DNA of 64,000 nucleotides from an uncultured Eubacterium sp. (GCF_934525195.1 NZ_CAKSZA010000003.1:124001-188000), one strand, 5' to 3'. Counted from the stretch's first letter, positions 50,118-59,235 are shown. Numbers and translations: made by a program. Notes: generated by a model from the sequence alone, not told the origin.

Positions 50118-51599
50118 TTGAAACCAATTATAAAAAAATCCGTAGCAATCATACTTTCTTTGACAATGCTGTCAACCGCAAGTGTCAGCGTGTATGCAAA
50201 CGAAAGCACCACAGCAAGCCAAAATTCAACCGAAAAGCAAACCACCACGGGTGTGGCAATGACCGACGCAAACGGCAAGGCAGTCACCAACCAAAGCGGT
50301 GAAGCTGTGACAATGTCGCCAGAGGAGGCACTCAACCAACAAAAGGTTGACCTTGAAGCAAAGCTGAAAGAAAGCGAGGAAAAACTCGCAAAATATCAAA
50401 AAGGTCAAATGGCAACCGAGGAATACATCAATTCGCTTGATGAAAAAATCGGATATATGAACCAAGATTTGAGTGTGCTCGACAGCCAGATTTCCACCGC
50501 CCGTGAAAAAATCAGGGGCTTGAAGCAGGAAACAAAGCAGTTGAAAAAAGCGATAAAGTTGGTTCAAAAACAGTATGACGAAACTACTGAAGAAATTAAC
50601 GCGCTCAATAAATCGTTCCAAAAAACCTACAACGCATATTGCCTGCGAATGAGGGCAATGTACATATCGGGTTCGGACAGCATACTTGTTGCTCTGCTCA
50701 CAAGCAAGGACATCGGTCAATTTTTGTCACGATACGAAATGATTAAAGCTGTGTCAAAATCAGATGCAAAGCTGCTCAAAGAAGCAAAGAAAAAGACAAA
50801 GCAAATCAGCGAAAAGAGCAAGAAAATCGCAGAACAAAAAGCAATGCTTGAAAACAGCAAGGCTGTGCTTGACGAAAAAAGCGCCATCATCGAAAACGAG
50901 CGTGACGGAATTGAAAGCAAGCAGTCTGAAATCGCACAAAAGAAAATTATTCTTGCTCAGGACAGAGCCGAAAGTGACGCACTTCTTGCGGAATATGCAC
51001 AAAAAACTCAGATGTATTCCGAATATAAATATGAGGATGAGGAACTTTTGAAGCAGGTTGATGAGGAAATCAACAGCGTTTTGAACGGACTCAAAACCCC
51101 TGAGGAAGCAACCACCGCCGTAAAGAGCGACAAGAACAACAAAAAGCACAACACCGCAAGCGAAAGCAATTCTTCTCCGCTTTACTACAATTCGGCAGGT
51201 GTGCTCAACATGACCTACCCTGCACCGGGGCATTATTCCGTTTCCTGTGCATTCGGCAGATACAGTTCGGGCAAGGCTCACACGGGTACAGATTTTCCTT
51301 ATCCTGTCGGGACAAAGGTTGTTGCCGCACAAAAGGGTATCGTAATCAAAACGAGAGAACTTAATTATTCATACGGCAAATATGTTATGATTTATCACGG
51401 CACAGATAATTTGGGCAGAAAAATAGTAACCCTCTATGCCCACAACTCACAGCTTCTTGTAAGCACGGGACAGACCGTTGCCAAGGGTCAGCAAATCGCA
51501 AAGGGCGGTTCAACAGGTAATTCAACAGGACCTCACTGCCATTTTGAACTCATAATTGACGGAAACAAGGTGAACTCTGCACCGTATTTGAGCAAATAA
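50118..51599 (+). CDS. Coiled-coil M23 peptidoglycan endopeptidase, copy 3
   Basis: A 493-residue secreted protein read from TTG at 50118, with AAGGGG upstream. A signal peptide ends near VYANES. A coiled coil (about 75-330) contains AYCLRMRAMYISGSDSILVALL, the same motif as copies 1 and 2, then a short linker and an M23 domain with AHTGTDFP and HCHFE ligands. It lies 33 bp after copy 2, and queH begins 1 bp after its stop. The three copies differ most in linker and coil ends, consistent with distinct FtsX-binding or localisation properties. Confidence 0.9.
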   Translation: MKPIIKKSVAIILSLTMLSTASVSVYANESTTASQNSTEKQTTTGVAMTDANGKAVTNQSGEAVTMSPEEALNQQKVDLEAKLKESEEKLAKYQKGQMATEEYINSLDEKIGYMNQDLSVLDSQISTAREKIRGLKQETKQLKKAIKLVQKQYDETTEEINALNKSFQKTYNAYCLRMRAMYISGSDSILVALLTSKDIGQFLSRYEMIKAVSKSDAKLLKEAKKKTKQISEKSKKIAEQKAMLENSKAVLDEKSAIIENERDGIESKQSEIAQKKIILAQDRAESDALLAEYAQKTQMYSEYKYEDEELLKQVDEEINSVLNGLKTPEEATTAVKSDKNNKKHNTASESNSSPLYYNSAGVLNMTYPAPGHYSVSCAFGRYSSGKAHTGTDFPYPVGTKVVAAQKGIVIKTRELNYSYGKYVMIYHGTDNLGRKIVTLYAHNSQLLVSTGQTVAKGQQIAKGGSTGNSTGPHCHFELIIDGNKVNSAPYLSK

Positions 51600-51600
51600 A

Positions 51601-52215
51601 ATGAACAAGATAAATTGTCAAAAGGAATTAGACAAAATCACAGACAGCCTAAACGGAGATGTTCCAAAACTGTTTTTGCATTCGTGCTGTGCTCCGTGTT
51701 CAAGCTACACGCTGGAATATTTGAGCAATTATTTTGACATCACGGTGTACTATTTCAATCCGAATATCTCACCGAAGGCGGAGTTTGACAAAAGATACGC
51801 AGAGCAAAAAAGGTTGATAGATGCTCTGCCGTCAAAGCACCCGATAAAGTTGGTGCGTGGCGAATATGACTACAACGATTTTTTGGAAATAGCAAAAGGC
51901 TACGAGGATGTTCCCGAGGGCGGAGAACGCTGTTTCAGATGCTACCGTATGCGACTTGAAAGCACGGCGAAGCTTGCAAGGGAGCAGGGATTTGATTACT
52001 TCTGCACAACGCTTTCAATCAGTCCGCTGAAAAACAGCCAAAAAATCAACGAAATCGGCTATGAAGTTGCAGAAAAATATGGCATAAAATGGTTGCCGTC
52101 GGACTTCAAGAAAAAAGAGGGCTACAAGCGTTCTATCGAACTCAGCCGAGAATATCAGCTTTACAGACAGAATTTCTGTGGCTGTGTTTTTTCAAAGGAG
52201 AACAAAGATGAATAA
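51601..52215 (+). CDS. queH: Epoxyqueuosine reductase QueH
   Basis: A 204-residue protein of the former DUF208 family. Cysteine motifs of QueH are visible: HSCCAPC, GGERCFRCYRMRL and NFCGC. These bind an iron-sulfur cluster and neighbouring metal. LSISPLKNSQKINEIG is also conserved. It reduces epoxyqueuosine to queuosine in tRNA, the non-orthologous replacement of QueG. It begins right after the third M23 gene and overlaps rarA by 8 nt. Confidence 0.93.
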   Translation: MNKINCQKELDKITDSLNGDVPKLFLHSCCAPCSSYTLEYLSNYFDITVYYFNPNISPKAEFDKRYAEQKRLIDALPSKHPIKLVRGEYDYNDFLEIAKGYEDVPEGGERCFRCYRMRLESTAKLAREQGFDYFCTTLSISPLKNSQKINEIGYEVAEKYGIKWLPSDFKKKEGYKRSIELSREYQLYRQNFCGCVFSKENKDE

Positions 52216-53476
52216 ACCGTTGGCAGACAGAATAAGACCAACCGAACTCTGCGATGTTGTGGGGCAAAAGCACCTGCTCTCCCCCGACAAAGCACTATAT
52301 AATATGATTGAAAACGGCGACATTCCAAACCTGATATTCTACGGGCCTTCGGGTGTCGGCAAAACAACGGTCGCTTCTATCATTGCAAACAAAACAAAGC
52401 GTGCGTTGAGAAAGCTCAACGGCACATCGGCTTCAACACAGGATATCAAGGATATTGTGGCAGAAATAGGCACTTTTTCCGCTCCGAACGGAATTTTGCT
52501 TTATCTTGACGAAATTCAGTATTTCAACAAACGTCAACAACAATCCCTCCTTGAATACATAGAAAACGGCAAAATCACACTTATTGCCTCCACCACCGAA
52601 AACCCGTATTTTTATGTGTATTCGGCAATACTTTCCCGCTCAACGGTTTTTGAATTCAAAGCACTTGACTGCGATGATGTTATGCCAGCCGTGGAGCGAG
52701 GTTTTAAATTTTTGGAAAAAGAAAACGACATCAAAATCACCTATCCCGATGAGGTTGTAAAAAAGATTGCGCTCGGCTGTGGCGGTGATGTTCGCAAAGC
52801 GCTCAACAGCGTTGAAAATTGCTATTTTGCCACTCCGACGGTTGACGGCGAAAAATCAATCACAATCGAAACTGCGGAAGAACTTACGCAGAAATCGGCA
52901 ATGCGCTACGACAAGGACGGCGAGGAGCACTATGACATTGTGTCGGCATTTCAAAAAAGTATGCGTGGCTCGGACACAAATGCCGCTTTGCACTATCTTG
53001 CAAGATTGCTTGAAGCGGGGGATTTGCCGTCGGCTTGCAGGCGACTTATGGTGTGTGCCTGCGAGGATGTCGGGCTTGCGTATCCGCAGATTATTCCGAT
53101 AGTCAAGGCGGCGGTTGATGCGGCAATGATGGTCGGCTTGCCGGAGGCGAGAGTTCCGCTTGCCGATGCGGTTGTTCTTGTTGCCGAGTCGCCAAAATCA
53201 AACAGCGCCTACGAAGCGATAAACTCGGCAATGTCGGATGTGAAAAAAGGCAAATTCGGCCCTATTCCACGACAGCTTCAAAACAAGCATTATGACGGCG
53301 AGGACGCAGAAATCAAGGGACAGCACTATGTCTACCCTCACGATTTTCCAAATCATTGGACTGAGCAACAATATCTGCCGGACAAACTCAAAGATGCAAA
53401 ATATTACGAATACGGAACAAACAAAAACGAACAGGCTCATAAGGATTATTGGAGCAGAATAAAAGGCGAAAAATGA
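52208..53476 (+). CDS. rarA: Replication-associated recombination protein A
   Basis: A 422-residue AAA+ ATPase of the RarA/MgsA/WRNIP1 family. Walker A FYGPSGVGKTTVA, Walker B LLYLDEIQYFNKRQQ, sensor IASTTENPYF and an arginine-finger segment LSRS are present. The C-terminal tetramerisation domain follows, with KSMRGSDTNAALHYLARLLEAGD and the ending KGQHYVYPHDFPNHWTEQQYLP. It acts at stalled forks. The start at 52208 follows AAGGAG. ATGA overlap with nth. Confidence 0.94.
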   Translation: MNKPLADRIRPTELCDVVGQKHLLSPDKALYNMIENGDIPNLIFYGPSGVGKTTVASIIANKTKRALRKLNGTSASTQDIKDIVAEIGTFSAPNGILLYLDEIQYFNKRQQQSLLEYIENGKITLIASTTENPYFYVYSAILSRSTVFEFKALDCDDVMPAVERGFKFLEKENDIKITYPDEVVKKIALGCGGDVRKALNSVENCYFATPTVDGEKSITIETAEELTQKSAMRYDKDGEEHYDIVSAFQKSMRGSDTNAALHYLARLLEAGDLPSACRRLMVCACEDVGLAYPQIIPIVKAAVDAAMMVGLPEARVPLADAVVLVAESPKSNSAYEAINSAMSDVKKGKFGPIPRQLQNKHYDGEDAEIKGQHYVYPHDFPNHWTEQQYLPDKLKDAKYYEYGTNKNEQAHKDYWSRIKGEK

Positions 53477-54105
53477 CGAAAAAGGAAAGAGCGTTAAACG
53501 CAATAGAGGTTCTGAAAAAAGAATATCCCGAAGCGATTTGCTCACTCAATTCCTCAAATCCGTTTGAGCTTTTGGTGGCGGTCAGATTGTCGGCGCAGTG
53601 CACCGATGCAAGAGTAAATCTCGTCACCCCTGCGCTTTTTGAAAAATACAAAACGCTTGACGACTACTGCAACGCCGATGTCAAGGACATTGAAGAAATT
53701 ATCCGTTCCTGCGGTTTTTATAAAAGCAAGGCGACTTCCATAATTGATATGGCTCACGGCGTGCGTGACCGATTCGGAGGAGTCGTGCCCGACAATATTG
53801 ATGATCTCATCACCCTCAACGGAGTTGGCAGAAAAACGGCAAACCTCATTGTCGGCGATGTTTACGGCAAGGAGTCAATCGTTGTTGACACTCATATGAT
53901 TAGAATTGCAAACCGAATCGGACTTGTGAATGAAAAAGATCCGAAAAAAATAGAGTTTGCTCTCAAAAAAATAATTCCGAGCGAAGAAGGTTCGGATTTC
54001 TGTCACAGAATTGTGCTTTTCGGCAGAGATATATGCTCGGCAAGAAAACCGAAATGCGAAATCTGTCCTATGGAATATAACTGCAAAAAGGTTGGACTAA
54101 AGTAA
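53473..54105 (+). CDS. nth: Endonuclease III
   Basis: A 210-residue bifunctional DNA glycosylase/AP lyase removing oxidised pyrimidines. The helix-hairpin-helix LNGVGRKTANLIVG contains the catalytic Lys, VDTHMIRIANRIGL the catalytic Asp, and the C-terminal cluster C-x6-C-x2-C-x5-C is visible in CSARKPKCEICPMEYNC. All key residues are present. It overlaps rarA (ATGA) and the next gene (TAATG). Confidence 0.96.
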   Translation: MTKKERALNAIEVLKKEYPEAICSLNSSNPFELLVAVRLSAQCTDARVNLVTPALFEKYKTLDDYCNADVKDIEEIIRSCGFYKSKATSIIDMAHGVRDRFGGVVPDNIDDLITLNGVGRKTANLIVGDVYGKESIVVDTHMIRIANRIGLVNEKDPKKIEFALKKIIPSEEGSDFCHRIVLFGRDICSARKPKCEICPMEYNCKKVGLK

Positions 54106-54608
54106 TGAACAGGGAAAACATAATATTGATTGGAATGCCGGGCAGTGGAAAAAGTACTTGCGGTGTGCTTGCTGCCAAGGCTTTGCTGAAGAATTTTTTT
54201 GATACGGACCTGTTGTTTCAGGGTCTTGAAGAAAAGAAACTTCAGGATATAATTGACGACAACGGCATTGAATATTTTTTGGATGCCGAGGAGCGAACAA
54301 TTTTGTCGCTCGACATAAACGCAACCGTTGTTGCAACGGGCGGAAGCGTTGTCTACAGCGACAAATCTATGGAACACCTAAAGAAAAGCGGAAAAATCAT
54401 TTTCCTGAATTTGAGCTACGACACTATGGTTGATAGAATAAAAAACATCACAACCCGTGGAGTGGTTGTCAAAAAAGGCGATTCGCTCAAAGATATGTAC
54501 AACGAAAGACTGCCTATGTATCAAAAATGGGCAGATGTGGTTATTGATTGCGACAACAAAACAGTTGAGGAAACCGTAACTGAAATTGTAAAAGTTGCCG
54601 AGAAATAA
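54105..54608 (+). CDS. Shikimate kinase-like protein lacking the substrate Arg
   Basis: A 167-residue P-loop kinase: Walker A GMPGSGKS, FFDTD, ATGGSVVY and RLPMYQKWAD follow the AroK pattern. In AroK the E-x2-F-R-x2-E motif provides an Arg that binds shikimate; here the stretch is GIEYFLDAEER, so that Arg is Leu-Asp, and the GGG loop is GGS. It may phosphorylate another small molecule or be a weak shikimate kinase. No other aromatic-pathway genes are nearby. Last gene of the queH-rarA-nth operon. Confidence 0.75.
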   Translation: MNRENIILIGMPGSGKSTCGVLAAKALLKNFFDTDLLFQGLEEKKLQDIIDDNGIEYFLDAEERTILSLDINATVVATGGSVVYSDKSMEHLKKSGKIIFLNLSYDTMVDRIKNITTRGVVVKKGDSLKDMYNERLPMYQKWADVVIDCDNKTVEETVTEIVKVAEK

Positions 54609-54615
54609 AAAAGTC

Positions 54616-54644
54616 TTGATTTCATACACTTAAAATGGTATGAT
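54616..54644 (+). promoter_or_regulatory. guaB promoter
   Basis: TTGATT (54616-54621), 17 bp, TATGAT (54639-54644). Confidence 0.7.
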
Positions 54645-54685
54645 AGATAAAATATTCTAATATTATAATTTAATGGGAGGTTGTT

Positions 54686-56158
54686 ATGAAAGAATACGGT
54701 GAAAAATTTGTAAAGGAAGGACTTACATTTGATGACGTTTTGCTTATTCCTGCAAAATCCGATGTAACTCCTGACGGTGTGTCGCTCAAGACAAAACTTA
54801 CAAAGGATATTAGTCTTAACATTCCGCTTATGACTGCGGCTATGGATACTGTAACCGAATCAAGAATGGCTATTGCTATTGCTCGTGAGGGCGGCATCGG
54901 TGTTATTCACAAAAATATGACAATCGAGGAGCAGGCTACCGAGGTTGATAAGGTTAAAAGAAGCGAAAACGGCGTTATTCTCAATCCGTTTTATCTCTCC
55001 CCTCATCACAGCGTAAAAGACGCAGATATGTTGATGGGTAAATACAAAATCAGCGGTGTGCCAATCTGCGAGGACGACGGCACTCTTGTTGGTATCCTCA
55101 CAAACCGTGACCTTCGATTCATTCAGGATTACAGCGTAAAAATCTCTACCGTAATGACTCCAAAGGAGGAGCTCATCACAGCTGTTGCAGGCACAACTCT
55201 TGATGAGGCAAAGAACATCCTTATGAAGTCAAAGGTTGAAAAACTTCCTCTTATTGACGAAAACGGCAAACTCACGGGTCTTGTTACAATCAAGGACATT
55301 GAAAAAGCCGTTAAATATCCAAACACAGCTCGTGACAGCAAGGACAGACTCCTTTGCGCAGCTGCTCTCGGTGTAACAGACGATGTGCTCATTCGTGCAC
55401 AGGCTCTTTACGAAGCAGGCGTTGACGCATTTGTTCTTGACTCGGCTCACGGTCACTCGGAAAATATCATCAGAAATGTTGCAAAAGTTAAGGAAGCGTT
55501 CCCTGATGTTTCTCTCATCGCAGGCAACGTTGCAACTGCCCAAGCAACAGAAGCTCTCATCAAAGCAGGTGCAGACGCTGTTAAAATCGGTATCGGTCCG
55601 GGTTCTATCTGTACAACTCGTATCGTTGCAGGTATCGGTGTTCCGCAGATTACAGCTATTTACGATTCAGCTGCTATGGCTGACAAGTACGGCGTGCCTG
55701 TAATCGCAGACGGCGGTATCAAGTATTCAGGTGAAATCGTTAAGGCTATCGCCGCAGGCGGCAGCGTTGTTATGGTTGGTTCACTCGTTGCAGGTTGTGA
55801 CGAAGCACCGGGCGAAACAGAAATTTATCAAGGCCGTCAGTTTAAGGTATATCGTGGTATGGGCTCACTCGGTGCTATGAACCACGGTTCTGCCGACAGA
55901 TACTTCCAGAAAGGCTCAAAGAAATTTGTTCCGGAAGGCGTTGAAGGTCGTGTTCCTTACAAGGGAGCTGTATCAGACACAATCTATCAGATGATGGGTG
56001 GTTTGCGTTCGGGTATGGGCTATGTCGGTTGCCACACAATCGAGGAGCTTCGCCAAAACGCACAGTTCATCAGAATCACAGGCGCAGGTCTTGTTGAATC
56101 ACATCCTCACGATGTTTACATCACCAAGGAAGCACCAAACTATTCGGGAAATAAATAA
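54686..56158 (+). CDS. guaB: IMP dehydrogenase
   Basis: A 490-residue enzyme oxidising IMP to XMP, the step before GuaA. It has a barrel with two inserted CBS domains (about residues 95-205), DSAHGHS, catalytic loop GPGSICTTR with the nucleophilic Cys, ADGGIKYSGEIVKA, and flap YRGMGSLGAM with RVPYKG. Canonical length. GGGAGG site. Confidence 0.97.
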   Translation: MKEYGEKFVKEGLTFDDVLLIPAKSDVTPDGVSLKTKLTKDISLNIPLMTAAMDTVTESRMAIAIAREGGIGVIHKNMTIEEQATEVDKVKRSENGVILNPFYLSPHHSVKDADMLMGKYKISGVPICEDDGTLVGILTNRDLRFIQDYSVKISTVMTPKEELITAVAGTTLDEAKNILMKSKVEKLPLIDENGKLTGLVTIKDIEKAVKYPNTARDSKDRLLCAAALGVTDDVLIRAQALYEAGVDAFVLDSAHGHSENIIRNVAKVKEAFPDVSLIAGNVATAQATEALIKAGADAVKIGIGPGSICTTRIVAGIGVPQITAIYDSAAMADKYGVPVIADGGIKYSGEIVKAIAAGGSVVMVGSLVAGCDEAPGETEIYQGRQFKVYRGMGSLGAMNHGSADRYFQKGSKKFVPEGVEGRVPYKGAVSDTIYQMMGGLRSGMGYVGCHTIEELRQNAQFIRITGAGLVESHPHDVYITKEAPNYSGNK

Positions 56159-56177
56159 GATTACATCAATCACACAA

Positions 56178-56206
56178 AAACCGCCTGCACACATTGCCGG
56201 CGGTTT
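56178..56206 (+). terminator. Possible guaB terminator
   Basis: AAACCGCC / GGCGGTTT stem with a 13-nt loop; weak T tract. Confidence 0.55.
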
Positions 56207-56228
56207 GATGTTCTGACAGGGTGAAAAT

Positions 56229-57071
56229 ATGGCGAAATCGGAGAAACGCAAAAAACGAATAGAAAAGTTTAAGCGGTTTTTAAAACGGAATATGACACCC
56301 ACATGGGCAAAGCGGTTTACATATCAGGTTGTGGCGTTTTTGGTCAGCGTTTCAATGCTTGTTGTGGTGGTGTCTTATGCCTTCAACAAGACTTTTGATG
56401 AGCACGAACTGACGTTTGTTGACGGCTTCACAATCACGGCTCACACGGGTGCATACAACACTCCCGACAACTCCATGGAATCTCTTGAAGCGGCGATTGC
56501 CCACGGCGACCAATCTTTTGAAATGGATGTGCGACAGCGACCTAACGGCACAATCGTTATGAGCAGCGACATCATCAACACAAATTCCGACGGCACGGAA
56601 ATCACTGCCGCATTTCAGTTGGCTAAGGAATCGGATTTGCACCTTAATTTGAATATTAAGGAAACAAGGGTGCTCAAATCACTTCACGATTTAATAGTCG
56701 ATTATAGCCTGACCGACCGTGTAACTCTTACGGGAATTGAGGTTTTTCAGGCAAATAAGGTTAAGGAAAATTGCCCCGGAATTGAATACTATGTCAATTA
56801 TATGCCGAGCAGAATTAATATTTTTACCGAAGATTATCAGCAAAAGATCATTGAAATGCTTGAAAAAACGGGAGCAATCGGCATAAATTGCAACTATAAG
56901 TATGCGTCACGAACATTGTCGTTGTTGCTTCACAAAAACGGCTATAAGCTTTCTATTTGGACGGTTGACAGAAAGTACCAAATCAAACGTGCACTCATCA
57001 ACACCGCCGATAATATTACAACCCACAATCCACCAAAGGTTCAGCACATCATCAACAAATGGGGCAAATAG
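56229..57071 (+). CDS. Membrane-anchored GDPD-like protein with degraded active site
   Basis: A 280-residue protein: a basic N-terminus, one transmembrane helix (about 32-52), then a barrel of the glycerophosphodiester phosphodiesterase family. The family start is H-R-G...E-N; here it is ITAHTGAYNTPDNS (Arg to Thr, Glu to Asp). The metal Glu/Asp pair FEMDV (98, 100) is kept, but the H-D motif is SSD (113-114), and the downstream metal-binding E-x-K is NIKE. The C-terminal WTVD segment is retained. The fold is clear, but catalysis as in GlpQ/UgpQ looks unlikely. TIM-barrel identity fairly sure. Confidence 0.75.
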   Translation: MAKSEKRKKRIEKFKRFLKRNMTPTWAKRFTYQVVAFLVSVSMLVVVVSYAFNKTFDEHELTFVDGFTITAHTGAYNTPDNSMESLEAAIAHGDQSFEMDVRQRPNGTIVMSSDIINTNSDGTEITAAFQLAKESDLHLNLNIKETRVLKSLHDLIVDYSLTDRVTLTGIEVFQANKVKENCPGIEYYVNYMPSRINIFTEDYQQKIIEMLEKTGAIGINCNYKYASRTLSLLLHKNGYKLSIWTVDRKYQIKRALINTADNITTHNPPKVQHIINKWGK

Positions 57072-57090
57072 CCTTATAAAACAATAATTA

Positions 57091-57128
57091 AAACCTCCTA
57101 CGGCAGAGCAAACTGCTGTGGGAGGTTT
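57091..57128. terminator. Bidirectional terminator between convergent genes
   Basis: AAACCTCC-AC-GCAG / CTGC-GT-GGAGGTTT, with A and T runs on both sides. Confidence 0.88.
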
Positions 57129-57140
57129 TGTTAATTATGA

Positions 57141-58001
57141 TTACATTTTATCGGTTGTTTTGTGCTTTTTGTCGGTGTAAACCTCAGGTTGCCATTTTGA
57201 CGAAAGCCAATATGGATTGTGCTTTTTGTGAACGTCGTACCAAACCTGCGGATAGTGAACCTTTTTGTTTTTAACCGCATCGGTGTATGGGGTTACTTTG
57301 CCGTCAACTTCAACGCAAAGAATGACAAATTTAAAGCTTTCCATAAAATCGGTATCAACATTTATGCTCAAATATTTGTCGGTATATGACATATCAAATG
57401 CTGAATGATAAAGCGAACGGCAGTAAACTCTGTCCTCGTATTCGTTAAAGCTGTCTTCGGTCAAATCACCGTGGGCATAGTAAGGAAAAATGTAGCCGTT
57501 GTCGTCGCTTGCGTTGATGTTTGCATAGTATGCGGCGATTACTTGGTAGGTCTTTCTTTTGCCGTAAATATCGGTGAGCGTAACTTTTTGAGTGCAGTTG
57601 TTGTAGCCTTTAACGGATGAATATAACTTTTCGATTTCGGTTGATGAGCTGTCAAGTCCGATTGATTTAATCTGCTTGTTGTCATCAATAGCCGAACCCG
57701 AATCGAAGTGATTTCCGCTTTGATAAACGTCACTGGTTATAAACATCTTTTCGTCGGTATCGTCAAAGCACAACATTCCCGAAACTTCGGAATTTATGCC
57801 GTAAGCATCGCAAAATTCTTCTGCAATGTGACGAGGATATTTGATGTTGTATTTCTTTTCGTACGGTTTCAAATAAGCTGTAGTAGCGGCATTGATGATT
57901 GCAATGGCAATCAAAACCGCAATTAGCGAACCGATACAAATAATAGGAAGTTTATATTTTTTTACCATTTCGGCAGATGAAGATTTATTTTCCTTTTTCA
58001 T
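57141..58001 (-). CDS. Class B sortase-like membrane protein without catalytic Cys and His
   Basis: A 286-residue protein with an N-terminal helix (about 18-40) and an extracytoplasmic domain. Residues 150-232 align by eye with the second half of SrtB: KTYQVIAAYYANINASDDNGY, DSFNEYEDRVYCRSLYHSAFD and DKYLSINVD...FKFVI. At the position of the sortase TLSTC Cys there is Asp216, the conserved Arg is Lys225, and no His is present where GHN is expected (around 110-120). A non-catalytic sortase fold is therefore likely. Its ATG overlaps the thiI stop (TAATG). It may instead be an uncharacterised family of similar fold. Confidence 0.6.
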   Translation of the reverse strand: MKKENKSSSAEMVKKYKLPIICIGSLIAVLIAIAIINAATTAYLKPYEKKYNIKYPRHIAEEFCDAYGINSEVSGMLCFDDTDEKMFITSDVYQSGNHFDSGSAIDDNKQIKSIGLDSSSTEIEKLYSSVKGYNNCTQKVTLTDIYGKRKTYQVIAAYYANINASDDNGYIFPYYAHGDLTEDSFNEYEDRVYCRSLYHSAFDMSYTDKYLSINVDTDFMESFKFVILCVEVDGKVTPYTDAVKNKKVHYPQVWYDVHKKHNPYWLSSKWQPEVYTDKKHKTTDKM

Positions 58002-59170
58002 TATTTAATCACTGTCTTTCTTGCACCTTCAACAGCTCTTTGGATGAGAGCTTCGCTGTCGAGTGCTTTTTCTGCTTCAAGTATTTCTTCGATTTGTGGT
58101 CTTGTTTTTGGATGCTTTGGAGTGAATACTGTGCAACAGTCCTCGTACGGCAAAATTGAAGTTTGGAATGTGTCAATTTCTCTTGAAACTCGCACAATTT
58201 CGTCTTTATCCATACCGATGCAAGGTCTGAATACAGGAAGTTCTGTCGCAACATCGGTGCAGCCGAGTGCGTAGATTGTTTGGCTTGCAACCTGACCCAC
58301 GCTTTCGCCTGTGATGAGTGCGGAACAATTTTGGTGCTTTGCAATGATTTCCGCAATTTTCATCATATATCTTCTCATAATGATTGTGAAGTAAACTTCA
58401 GGGCACTTGTCCCTGATAGCCTCCTGAAGTTCGGTAAACGGCACAACATAAGTTGTAATCGGTCCGCTGTACTGTGCAACTTTGTGGAGCAAGTCCATAA
58501 CCTTTTGCTCGGCAAGTTCGGTTGTGTACGGAGGGGAAGCAAAGTGAACGGAAACAAGTTCAATTCCACGCTTTGCCATCATATAAGCTGCAACAGGGGA
58601 GTCGATTCCGCCGCTGATGAGCACCGCACCTCTGCCGCTTGTGCTGACAGGCATACCGCCTGCGCCCTTGATATTGTTGCCTCTGATGAAAGCATATGTA
58701 TCTCTGATTTCAACCGTAACGGTGAGTTCCGGATTGTGCACATCAACCTTTAAATCGTGGTAGTTTGAAAGAATGTGACCGCCGAGTTCTCTGCAAATTT
58801 CAGGTGATTTGAGCGGAAACTTTTTGTCGCTTCGCTTTGCTTCCACCTTAAAGGTTTCTGCATCTTCAAAACGCTCACCGAGGTATTCAATGGTCTTTGC
58901 CTTGATGTCGTCCATATCCTTTTTGGCAACAAGTGCTCTTGAAAGTGCCGCAATGCCGAAAACTTTTTTGAGACGCTCAACTGCATCATCAAGGTCGATG
59001 TCGTCATCATTCGGCTCAACCATAATTGTTGACTGACTTTTTTTGAAGGTGAACTCGCCGATTTCGGCAAGTGCCTTGCGCATATTTTTTATGAGAATGT
59101 CCTCAAAGGTGTTTCTGTTGAGTCCCTTGAGCACAAGCTCGCCGTTTTTGATAAGTATAATTTCTCTCAT
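58001..59170 (-). CDS. thiI: tRNA 4-thiouridine synthase ThiI
   Basis: A 389-residue enzyme with an NFLD/THUMP N-terminal region (to about 165), then a PP-loop adenylation domain ISGGIDSPVAAYMMAKRG. The C-terminal part ends PYEDCCTVFTPKHPKTRP. There is no rhodanese domain, as is normal in Gram-positives, where a neighbouring NifS-type desulfurase supplies sulfur; exactly such a gene lies 65 bp upstream. It catalyses s4U8 formation in tRNA. Confidence 0.95.
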   Translation of the reverse strand: MREIILIKNGELVLKGLNRNTFEDILIKNMRKALAEIGEFTFKKSQSTIMVEPNDDDIDLDDAVERLKKVFGIAALSRALVAKKDMDDIKAKTIEYLGERFEDAETFKVEAKRSDKKFPLKSPEICRELGGHILSNYHDLKVDVHNPELTVTVEIRDTYAFIRGNNIKGAGGMPVSTSGRGAVLISGGIDSPVAAYMMAKRGIELVSVHFASPPYTTELAEQKVMDLLHKVAQYSGPITTYVVPFTELQEAIRDKCPEVYFTIIMRRYMMKIAEIIAKHQNCSALITGESVGQVASQTIYALGCTDVATELPVFRPCIGMDKDEIVRVSREIDTFQTSILPYEDCCTVFTPKHPKTRPQIEEILEAEKALDSEALIQRAVEGARKTVIK

Positions 59171-59207
59171 TTTTTGTTCCTGTTGTGTTGAAAGTTTGTT
59201 ATGTTCC

Positions 59208-59231
59208 GAGCGGATGGGATCCGCCCCTACG
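59208..59231. repeat. REP-like palindrome, variant sequence
   Basis: GCGGATGGGATCCGCCCCTACG: the flanking CCCCTACG is shared with the main REP family, but the stem is GCGGAT/ATCCGC. Inserted between nifS and thiI. Confidence 0.6.
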
Positions 59232-59235
59232 GTCG

